Of a stretch of DNA of 64,000 bases, positions 25,398 to 35,074 are shown one piece after another. Source of the stretch: Saccoglossus kowalevskii (lineage: Eukaryota; Hemichordata; Enteropneusta; Harrimaniidae); NCBI RefSeq assembly GCF_000003605.2, contig NW_003107089.1, forward strand, positions 750,257 to 814,256, in the 5' to 3' direction. The translations under genes and the position numbers were made by a program. Within the stretch, counting starts at the first letter, position 1. Every line of letters starts with the position of its first letter. The notes below the pieces were generated by a model. It did no database searches. It was not told where the DNA came from and worked only from the letters and a program-made list of their open reading frames with translations.

Positions 25398-25693
25398 TTA
25401 AAGGGTGGTGGTCGTCGCGCTGCGCATGTGCGACATTTGTTTGTAATAAACATTGATTGTCCAATAATCCAATGCGCTCCTCTAATGGAAATCACAAGTA
25501 TGAGGTTTGATTTGCACTAATTGACGACGGTGACTCATTCGATACCTTCCAATCACCTAAAAAATACCTAATTAAAGCTTGGTAACGTTTCAATTTGTAC
25601 TCGATGACTGCGCAACAGTCAAAGTCGCCATCTTTGTTTATATGAGACCCATATATCTCGCTCATGCGTGGCACGACGACTACCGCCCTTTAA
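25398..25693. mobile_element. MITE bounded by TTAA, about 290 bp
   Basis: TTAA at 25398-25401 and 25690-25693 bound a segment whose ends are inverted repeats. The left end reads AGGGTGGTGGTCGTCGCGCT and the inverted right end AGGGCGGTAGTCGTCGTGCC; both continue with CGCATG(T/A)GCGA. Over 40 positions about 33 agree, so the copy is not recent. TTAA is the target duplication of piggyBac-type transposons, but the terminal bases here are AGGG rather than the usual CCC, so the assignment stays open. The internal minus-strand frame (25492-25674) lies wholly inside the element, so it is not called as a gene. Confidence 0.75.
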
Positions 25694-26047
25694 ACTCTCC
25701 TACATATCAACTGAATTATCACTGTGTTAGCAAATTGTCTGTCAATATTAAGCCTGTCATACATCTATATAAACTGAAGGAGACACTCCACTTTACGTGT
25801 GTCAATGATTCCTAATAATATACTGCAATGCTTGGATATACTCGGACTATCTATTCAATACATATCATTGCGGAGCAGGTACGCGCTTTTCAGGTCGACC
25901 GCCATGTTTGTTTGTAACACATTTTCTCCACTTCATTCAACAAATATTATTTGAAATATAGAGGGGAGTGAGGATCTTGATGTTGTTGTTGTCATCTGTT
26001 TATCAGTAATCAGTATAGGTTAACGAACAGAATTTTGACCTACTCGT

Positions 26048-26188
26048 ATGTTGAACGCCCACATGATGAATGGTGTATTGCCAGGGTTAGTTGCAGTCAT
26101 CATCTTCGTCTACTCCCTGTGGTTCCTAGGCTTGAATAAATGCAATAAACGCGTGACGCACTCGATACCTATACACAGTCGTCGGTGA
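26048..26188 (+). CDS. Small frame encoding a one-pass membrane peptide
   Basis: A 46-codon frame from ATG 26048 to TGA 26186-26188. Residues 10-29 (VLPGLVAVIIFVYSLWFLGL) form one strong hydrophobic helix. It is followed by a basic tail (NKCNKRVTHSIPIHSRR), an arrangement that would leave the tail in the cytosol. The start context is poor (T at -1, C at -3). No splice sites frame it convincingly. It could be a microprotein, a membrane exon of a larger gene, or chance; about 75 bp downstream an acceptor (CCCTTCGTTTTCAG) opens another short frame. Confidence 0.2.
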   Translation: MLNAHMMNGVLPGLVAVIIFVYSLWFLGLNKCNKRVTHSIPIHSRR

Positions 26189-29100
26189 AAAGGTCATGTA
26201 CACAAAGAAGCGCGTTTGTAAGCCCGTGTAAAATGTCAATGAATATCAACCCTTCGTTTTCAGACGCACTCATTTATGTTTGCAGACGAAAGAAATTCAA
26301 CAGTTACGGTATGGATTTTACGTGCGAGGGACGAGGAGCATCCGGTACATAATCGAATATTCTTCAATAACTGCCGTTAGCTTAATATTTGATAGGGCTT
26401 TAGGTTTGAAGCTTAGCACTTAATCATTGTATGCATAAAAATAATCAAACTGTGTTTTCATCGAAGTTCGAAGGCATGCCACCAATTAGGCATACTTCAT
26501 ACGTCATTAATAGTTTTGGTTGTTCGTTTGTAATTTTCTCCAATTATGTTCGAATGTAAGACTATTCACAACATCACTGTTCTTACACATTACCTAGATA
26601 TAGGGTATACAGACGGGAGTGATTGTCCATATTGCATCAGAACGTTTTTGCGCATGTGCTCAAGAAAATAATAAATATAGAAATAATATTTCTTTTAGTA
26701 AACGGAATCTGAAAAAGAACTTATGATTACTGGCGCTACAGTAATCGCACGGTTTGTTAAACCGTTGAAAGCGTTGTGGTTATATTGCTTGTTTATTCAA
26801 CACGATAGGCGCAATATGAATAAATCATTGTACGCATTCGGTAGTTTCAAGTCAGTGTATAGCAAATGTTGGACAGCGTATGACGCATTCGTATCAGCGT
26901 TTTGACAATTGCTCGATATTGCTTTCGAGTCATATGTATAATAACGATATATCCGACCGATGCTGTGAGAATGGCAAATACTGGGAATGATATATATGAT
27001 AAATAATGTTATGGTATTTTTTTCAAAGAGGAGGCAATTACATTAGATGATATCTTGTTTTCAATCTATGTAAATACACTATTCAAATGTGTTAGTGACA
27101 CAAATCTCGAGTTTAGGCCGTTTTCTACCGTTGACTGTTAGCAACCACCGCCTTCAAGAATCGGCCATTGTCAACAATGCGCCAGGCAGCGTTGCGCAAG
27201 AAGAGTCGCAGTAGGAATGAGATTTATTGTAGAAATAGCTTTATATTAAAAAAATAAGGAATTTTAATTAAGTGCGCAACACGAGCGATGAATACTTTCT
27301 GATGGTGCGAACGGACCGACCATAGAGGAATTGTCGCACTGATCATCATTATCACCATAATCAGCAGTAAACATTCGCAGTTACACATCGTTGTCTTGAC
27401 AACATGCGATATTTTGTTTCTGTTGAAATACATTACTGAGCCCAACTAAATCACGATATAGACAATCAACTGATATATTATGTAAGTGTAGTCGTGGATT
27501 AATAGAAATACCTTATTTGCAACGTGCTTAAATGTCACGCTGTACTCCATTTGACAAAAAAGCTAATGATAATATTTGTACTCATACTTAAAGTTTTTTA
27601 GTTTCGAAATAAAGTGTTAATCATGCCATAGACAATTAGTGTACTCCAAATGAACACGAGGACATAATGTAGATGTACTTATTCTGAGAATGAATGAATG
27701 AATGAATATAACATACACAACATACGTATGCAATTCGAACGACCATTAATGTCCTATAATGATTCATATTCTCTATTCTAGCGTTTTGAGTAAAACAAGA
27801 TTTGTCATTATCGTAGTTAATTGTTTTCACTTGGGCAGTGCCTTTCTAAATTCTCCTTAAAAATGTGTCTCACTTACAATATGACTACTTCGTGAAACTG
27901 ACAAACAAAATACGGATAATTAGCTACATGCTTTTATTTATTTGCTGTATTTTATTAACAAACATGTTAGAATAAAAGATAATACGACCATAGTATTGAA
28001 CATATCGTGTATGTTTTTTTTCTCTGTATCTAGTAATGCAAGCTAACAATACAGCGATGAACATCATGTTTTATTCAGTCAGTTTAGCTGTGATTAACCG
28101 AAATGAAACTCTAAAATGCGTGTGTCAATACAAACAAGTGTGATATGTTTTAAGTGTTAAATTGAATTGTTGTGACGTATGTTTCCTTGATCAAACTACA
28201 GATAAGGTACGTCCTTCAGACAGTCACGCTAAAAAATGTTAAATTATTGCCAATGTTGTTTGGGCGATTGTTAGAAAAAATTATGTAGGTACGTAATCTC
28301 ACATCTAAGATCATAACCACGTAACCACGGTTACTAAACACCGTGACGCAACATAGCCCTGAGACCTAGTCGTATTCTGTCCCAAATGACCAATGTTACA
28401 TATCTAAAGATAACACTTTCCACATTGCGTAACACGCAACACATTGTTCAAACATCCTTCATCGAGTGACGGACTTTGATAAGAATCTCACGTTTACACA
28501 CATTAATCTACAAAAACGTTTCGTATTGTGGGCTTTGGTAAACATGCATTGAGAGTAAAAGTAGGAAAATACAAAAACTCTTTGAATGAACTTTAGATCG
28601 ATGAACAGTTTCTTTTTGTCACACAAAAGACACTTATATGTTTCATAAAAAACGTGCTGTTATGATAATAGATACTAGATGGCGGATTTTTTTAATTTTA
28701 AGTGATTAAATAACAATTATATCAAACTGAGCGTAAAATTAAAGAATCAACATAGTCCGTTTGTTTCTGTTGTGTACATAAGTCGTCGAATAAATCTTGA
28801 AATTGAACATGATAAATACTTGGGTTGGGAACCTTGATGCAACTTCACATCGTTTAATCGGTTTAAACATTTAGAAGTCATAAACAACAAAATGTTGTCC
28901 ATGTTTGTAAATACGAACATTACGTAACACACATTGCGCACATTATAAATTCATAAACACCAACCAACTATTAACTCTTTCAGTGCCAAAGTCACGTGTT
29001 TTTACACAATATAAAGCAATATTTCGATGAGATAGTTATGTCTATGTTGTTCAAAATTTAAAAAAAATAACTATATGCAAAATATGCAAAACGTTTACAA

Positions 29101-31851
29101 CAATGTTGGCGGTATAAATCATGGCGTTCCCAGAGTTATGTTGGTAATTCAATGTATAAGTATTAGAAAAACCACCTGACTCCAAATCGATTTGGAACCC
29201 ATCTCTGAACTTATAGAATAAAAAAAAACATATAAAAGCTTGAGCTTGAATAGCATCCCGTTAATCTCTCACAGTGATCACGTGCGATTATCTGATGAAT
29301 ATTAAACATGAATACATTTGTGAACTGACGAGTAGTCTGTAGAGAAGCGACAACGGTTCAGCATTGCTATTCATCGTGCTCCACAGATGTATGTTCTATT
29401 CATTGGAAAGGCAGGTATGTGTGCCAAACAGCTGATGTACGTACGATACGTTGTTCTCCTTTCAGCGACCTCATTGGCATGTAGGCAATTCTGTATAACT
29501 TTCCTTATGTTATAGTGGAGATGTATATACATACCTTTATTGTAACGTATATATGTATATTGCGTTGTGTTTTACTTTAAGTTTTTACTATTGTTACATA
29601 ACGTAAAAAGTGTGTCTAATGGCTATATCATCTTCCAAATGGTATCGTATAGATAGATTCATTAGTCTGCTCACGTAACCGTTTCAGATGTCATTTCTAT
29701 GCCTCTCTTATAAAATTCCACTTCCATGTCTCTCAATAATTCATGTACCCGTTCATCTTTGTCTTACGGTGTACATCACCCTCCTATCCGCGCGATGTTC
29801 AAGCTTTTAAATTCAGTTTAGCGGTCTCGATTGATGTCTGATTTTTTACATTACGGTGACGGTGGTTTCCTGCAATTTAAAGAACACACTGAAAATTGAA
29901 CGTCGGATAGCTGCTTTGATGCTTTCCAAGAATTGGACTAAAACTATTGTTTAAAAAACAGTAATTTAACGTGTGTATGATCAGCCACCAAGTTTCCTCG
30001 GTTTGTTAAACTGGTCTAAAGGTTTAACAATTCATACACAATAAGTACTATGCTTTGCAGCAAGGTGATCCGGTCACATCTGCGACGAGTAATACAAGAA
30101 TCGATGCTTTGCCTGTGGGTGAATGTTACTGTTTGTTTCATTTTAAATCGGTAACACAACTAATACATTATTTTGAACAGAATTACAGTCAATCGCGTTA
30201 AACTGTTACCAGAATATTGTATTATCGGCACCAACCCCTGTATCTCTATCAATTAATCTTCAGATTTGGCATTTTAATTTTACGTCTACAGATCTAGAAA
30301 GATAGCCCCAATTAGTTTTAGATTCAGCCGATTGTGTAGACGGAACCGAATGTGGTCATTACAAGAACTTCGAGACACAATGTAAACACCCATGTGATGA
30401 TGGATGGCGAAGGATTGAAGAAAATGATGATTGTAACTGAAAGTACAGCGGTTCTTATTGAATAGCATGTTTACTTTAAACCTCACTTGTTATATATACG
30501 CATTCGATCAATGCAACATTTATTTTCAAAGTACTGTGATAATAATCTGAAATATTCGCCATGAATCGTCCACTCCTTCAGGCAAAATTAGGCTATGTGA
30601 TCTAATTATAAGAATGTGCGACAGCCGGACAGTTTGAACGATCGTTTCAATAAGATTGAATAGGATTCTGGAGTATAGTAAAGTAAATCTATTACGTATG
30701 TTGCTCATTTTAAAACAAATCATATACAATATGTTTGCGGAAATTTGAAAATTTGTTTTCAATGGAATAGAGGTTCTGTTTCATAATCATCAGACTGAAT
30801 TTGTAATCCAGTTATTATATTCCGTTGTTGTGCATTCATTCCATATGTTGCCTAATATTCAAATCGCCGGCCACGCTATGCAGTGTTGTATCTTTCTAGC
30901 GTAGTTTATTTCTGAATCCTCCTATAATATGTAAATAACAATGCAAAGAATATTACGTAATGTTGTCGTTCATCTTTATCTCTATGTTGAATCGTGTACA
31001 ATTTGAGACAGTTACATTGTGTTCAATTGACAATATCACGTGCTCAAAATAATACGATATGATACCTCAATCGTACAATTCATGTGTAGGACATTTTATC
31101 TTCACCAGTGCGTATGGGATGAAGTAATTTGTATACAACAAACACATTTAAAAATAAATTAAATAATGACACTTGTTAAAAATATATTATAAAAATATAA
31201 ATTTGTAATTCCATAATACTTGTTTATGGCTGTTCTATCCACGATGATGTCGCATATCATTATGCCTATACACTTAGCGATTCCTATCGGTAACCTTGTA
31301 TCACAACTCTGATTGTCATCACTGGAGAAAACGGTTATGATGTATATCAGTCGCATTGTGACATTTAGTGTAAAATACCATCTCTGGCATGTGTACGATG
31401 ACATTTGCGATAAACGTTAACCGCTGCAAAGATTATTACGTGGTTTATCGTTATCACGATGCGATGCGATAATTTCAAATCGTTAAGGTATAATTGTTGT
31501 TGTGCATAACGATGTTTTGTTTTTGTTTTGTTTGTTTTCTAATTCAAGCTCGGTCATATGATGTAACTTATTTATATATTTGATTGGTGTTCTTGACGTC
31601 ATGTTTCATTTACGTGGCATTCCACCCTTACATATGTGAATTATATATATTTAACTATTATGTGTTTAATATGGTTAGATGTAAACAAAATCTAATCAAA
31701 TTCATCTTTTGTAAAAACAATTTTAAAAAAAACAGGTGTATCTCGATCTACAAATTACTTTTCAAAAATTTGAACCATTACGTAATACATATTATGACTT
31801 GCAACGAGAAGCATTCAAAGACATAAATAATGTAAGAGTTCTCGAGTGAAC
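26189..31851. other. Spacer, no gene recognised
   Basis: A/T-rich. At about 26266-26383 a frame follows a good acceptor (THSFMFADERNSTVT, possible donor GTATGG) but has no partner exon. A five-copy GAAT run lies at 27688-27707, and TGACGTCA at 31594-31601. No dispersed repeat was recognised. Confidence 0.55.
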
Positions 31852-31992
31852 AAAATGAAGAAGCTCGTAAGAAAGCAAGAGATTGTTATGAACTGGCTCA
31901 GAGCGTGAAAGTTGGGATTGGTGGATTATGCTTCCCGATCGATCAACTGACTGGGATTGGATTCGGAATATTAAAGATGCGCTTTCGTTTGA

Positions 31993-32307
31993 TTGAATAC
32001 TATTTTCTCAGTCGAATGGTTTCTAATTGATAAAGATGGTACTTCGTTCCAGCAGATTGATTTATTTATATTTTTTTGTTCAATGTTGACAAAGTTTGAC
32101 TTTTGCATAATGGATTTAGGACTTGTCTTATATGATCAAACCGAATTCAGACAATTAATGTTGCCACAACTAAGCAACGGAAAGTATGTATTTATTGTGA
32201 GAAACTGTCGCGAATTAAACAGTGGAAGAACCCGAGGCAAAATGATGTCTGCGAACCAGCCAACCATTTTCACCAAAATGATCGATGATAAATTCTTCAT
32301 ATATTGA
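31993..32307 (+). CDS. Coding-like open frame beside a gap
   Basis: A 104-codon frame with protein-like composition. A strong acceptor, ATACTATTTTCTCAG, ends at about 32011, after which the frame reads VEWFLIDKDGTSFQQIDLFI and continues to DDKFFIY and a stop. Just upstream (31852-32030) two other phases also look coding-like, one with a charged helix (EEARKKARDCYELAQ). The stop falls 21 bp before an N gap, so the 3' context is lost. No family is recognised. It may be an exon, a decayed gene or an old repeat remnant. Confidence 0.22.
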   Translation: MNTIFSVEWFLIDKDGTSFQQIDLFIFFCSMLTKFDFCIMDLGLVLYDQTEFRQLMLPQLSNGKYVFIVRNCRELNSGRTRGKMMSANQPTIFTKMIDDKFFIY

Positions 32308-32328
32308 ATGTCCAATCAATATGTACAC

Positions 32329-32618
32329 NNNNNNNNNNNNNNNNNNNNNNNNNNNNNNNNNNNNNNNNNNNNNNNNNNNNNNNNNNNNNNNNNNNNNNNN
32401 NNNNNNNNNNNNNNNNNNNNNNNNNNNNNNNNNNNNNNNNNNNNNNNNNNNNNNNNNNNNNNNNNNNNNNNNNNNNNNNNNNNNNNNNNNNNNNNNNNNN
32501 NNNNNNNNNNNNNNNNNNNNNNNNNNNNNNNNNNNNNNNNNNNNNNNNNNNNNNNNNNNNNNNNNNNNNNNNNNNNNNNNNNNNNNNNNNNNNNNNNNNN
32601 NNNNNNNNNNNNNNNNNN
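32329..32618. other. Assembly gap (N)
   Basis: A run of 290 N between two coding-like frames. The flanking sequences do not match each other. Confidence 0.99.
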
Positions 32619-32705
32619 TTAACGCCGATTACAAAAACGTTGGCTGAAATGCGGCCAGCATGACACCTATATAAGGAGTGGCGCTTCTTTCTCGAGCAAT
32701 GAGGG

Positions 32706-32942
32706 ATGACTAATTCCACAAGACCAGACTACTTACCTATTTGTTATGTGGGTACCACAGGTACAGCTTTTTCACGTTTGTCCATTTACGATGGCTCTAA
32801 AATTAACTATAACTGTAATTCCATGTGTTTTTCTTTGAATCCTTTAGCCAGACCATATTGGCAGAGTCTTATGTTTTTCAGTATGTTTCTTACAATTTCT
32901 TACAATTTCACGAACGCTGCGTTAAGACTACTCTCAATTTAA
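32706..32942 (+). CDS. Coding-like open frame after the gap
   Basis: A 78-codon frame from an ATG with G at -3. It begins MTNSTRPDYLPICYVGTTGT and has a hydrophobic segment near residues 52-66 (SLMFFSMFLTISYNF). No splice sites or family were recognised. It is listed because it lies just beyond the gap that interrupts the previous coding-like frame. The two may or may not be related. Confidence 0.15.
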   Translation: MTNSTRPDYLPICYVGTTGTAFSRLSIYDGSKINYNCNSMCFSLNPLARPYWQSLMFFSMFLTISYNFTNAALRLLSI

Positions 32943-33154
32943 AACATTGATATCAAAGCCATATCACAATTGTATAATTGTATGAACAAATTGATATTTA
33001 CTTCAATTTCAAAGATTTATTAGCCTGACAGTTGAACAGCTTTTATTATGACAGATCAATGTAATAAATCAATGTCATAACTGTCTATATATCATATTAT
33101 GTGATACAAATGCCGGCAATCTGATTGGTCCAACCAAACAGATTTAAACTTGAT

Positions 33155-33605
33155 ATAACAATATTTTCGAATTATTATTCAGAAATATTTTAATTCGAAT
33201 ATTACTAGTACTTTCTGTTTTCGACTAAAACTATCAATATATTTGCATATATTTGCGATGTCATTTCAAATTCCCCCAACCTAAACTCGACATGTGTTTC
33301 CCCCATGTCTGCTGGTGAGTTTTCACTCACTGTAAAACGACCACTTTTTGAAATAACTCCAAAACTTGTAATTATGTTACCAATGTACCCCCAAACCAGA
33401 AATATATAAATCTCTTAATCGTAATAGGATAAACTAACGGTAATTGGTGTCCATGAACGGCGAATATTTATGCAAATGAGCCAGGAAGCTCCACGATGTC
33501 TCTAATACGCCCTCACAAAATACGACCACTGCGTTTAGTGTTTTTCTTCAAGAGGCTGCGAAACGGATATATGGTATAAACAAGATGTAAAATTCGTGAC
33601 CACAC
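33155..33605. repeat. Dispersed repeat family A, copy 1
   Basis: Aligns over about 400-450 bp, in the same orientation, with 63525-63920. Strongest shared words are AATTATGTTAC(C/G)AATG near 33370, (A/G)GTCCATG(A/T)ACGGCGA near 33450, TTATGCAAATGAG near 33468 and AAATTCGTGACC at the right end. An A/T-rich left part (GAATTATTATT...) also aligns. Identity in the core looks near 70% by eye, so the copies are old. No terminal repeats, tail or coding capacity were seen. Confidence 0.75.
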
Positions 33606-33891
33606 AAATATTAAAGGCTCGATTAAATGAAACTTATTCCCCTAGTTTAATAAATTTGTTATTGAAGAGTCTACCATGCGATATCCTATAGGCGTGATTT
33701 ATAATTATACAATATATCTAATTTAATTTTAATACATTTGTCTTATTTGGTGGCGCTGTGTGTCATCCTATATTTCGTACAATTATGTACTGATAAAAAA
33801 CAGTCATACGTTGTTGGTAAAGAAAGTATAATTGCGAAGATCGTTTATTAACTGTAATGAACCAATGTCAAGTTTCCTCTTACATATACTT

Positions 33892-33894
<3 letters not shown>

Positions 33895-33983
<89 letters not shown>

Positions 33984-34017
33984 CAATAACAATAACAATA
34001 ACAATACTAATAATAAT
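33895..34017. repeat. (TAA)n microsatellite, about 122 bp
   Basis: A triplet repeat with variant units (ACAATA repeats and ACTAAT) concentrated at 33968-34010, giving a pure left part and an impure right part. The poly-N, poly-I and poly-L frames that cross it are by-products. Confidence 0.98.
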
Positions 34018-34648
34018 TGTATATTGCCAATGTTATATAACTATATATGTACTTTTGCAATGTTTGTTTAAAGTATATTATTTATATTAGACATATTCAT
34101 GACATTATATCATCGGTTATTATACATATACAACAGTACATATTAAACACTAATGATAATTATTCAAACCTGATATTTTCTTTGTGACATTGTAAATGAC
34201 ATTTGCGCGACACCAGGTGCTGCTTAGCACAAGGCAACTTAATCTATTAAGATATGCTATATATAGAAATGTCACTCATAGAATGCTTCTTGTTAATATT
34301 TGAAGTTAGTATGCTCCAAGTATTAACTAGCCAGAAGACGCTGTTAGATTGGCTGTTCCCTCACATTTATATTCACTGAATCACAGACTAGAAGCTGGAA
34401 ACTAGATACCTGGCAGTTTATTAATGATGGCAACATCTAAAGCAGTGTGTTGTTACATTCATCGTTATTGCTGATAAAAAAATGTCCAGGGTTATCAACA
34501 ATAAAATACGATCAGACGGGATAATGTTTATCGTCTTCTTGTTAGTATTGATTAGTATTGACAGGGTTAAGTGTCACGCAATATGTTTGTCTGTGTACGT
34601 CTTCAATTTTGTCATGTTGTTTATCCTCGTTCATATCTAGGTGTATAA
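34018..34648. other. Spacer, no gene recognised
   Basis: A/T-rich with stops in all frames. No repeat or regulatory site could be supported. Confidence 0.6.
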
Positions 34649-35074
34649 CAATCACTAGAACTGTTCTTCAAAAAATATAAATATCTATCACATCTGCAAA
34701 TCGACACGGAACTGTTTAATTTCCAACAAAAAAACGCAGAATCCACACAACAAAATAAAGTAAGTTTAATAAATGAGGTTAGACAGCCTACGAGTTGTCG
34801 GAGTGATCAAATGCGTACAGGTCAGCCTTACATCTTTATAAGATGTGTCTATGTAAGTTTCTCTAAATGTGAAGTATTGCAAGACCGTACTACTTTTGAT
34901 TGTTGTAAAACCTCGTCATGCTTTGTGTCGGCGTTCCTAGCCACTGAAGCACGTGTAAAGCAAGTTGATTTCACACATCGGCGTTCTTTACTTCCACTTA
35001 ACCTTCAGTTCCCTCGTTCAAGAGGACAGCTTGCGCAATATCATGCTTGTACCATCAATAATAATGAAGGTTAA
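34649..35074 (+). CDS. Longest non-repetitive open frame, unknown
   Basis: Stop-to-stop, this frame is about 141 codons, the longest gap-free, non-repetitive one found. The first ATG is at 34811. Its first third looks helical and polar (HLQIDTELFNFQQKN, then STQQNKVSLINEVRQ), and the rest includes a Cys-rich patch (DCCKTSSCF). Two consensus-like donors occur in frame: AATAAA|GTAAGT (GT at 34760-34761) and TCTAT|GTAAGT (34852-34853). If either is used, the downstream part is intron. No acceptor of quality precedes it and no family is recognised. About 0.3 such frames are expected by chance in the window. Confidence 0.2.
   Translation, partial: QSLELFFKKYKYLSHLQIDTELFNFQQKNAESTQQNKVSLINEVRQPTSCRSDQMRTGQPYIFIRCVYVSFSKCEVLQDRTTFDCCKTSSCFVSAFLATEARVKQVDFTHRRSLLPLNLQFPRSRGQLAQYHACTINNNEG

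Noticed and set aside
25492-25674. A 60-codon minus-strand frame (MSEIYGSHINKDGDFDCC), vaguely EF-hand-like
   Set aside because: It lies wholly inside the TTAA inverted-repeat element and lacks the acidic residue at loop position 12.
33804-34090. Frames rich in poly-N, poly-I and poly-L
   Set aside because: They are translations of the TAA microsatellite.
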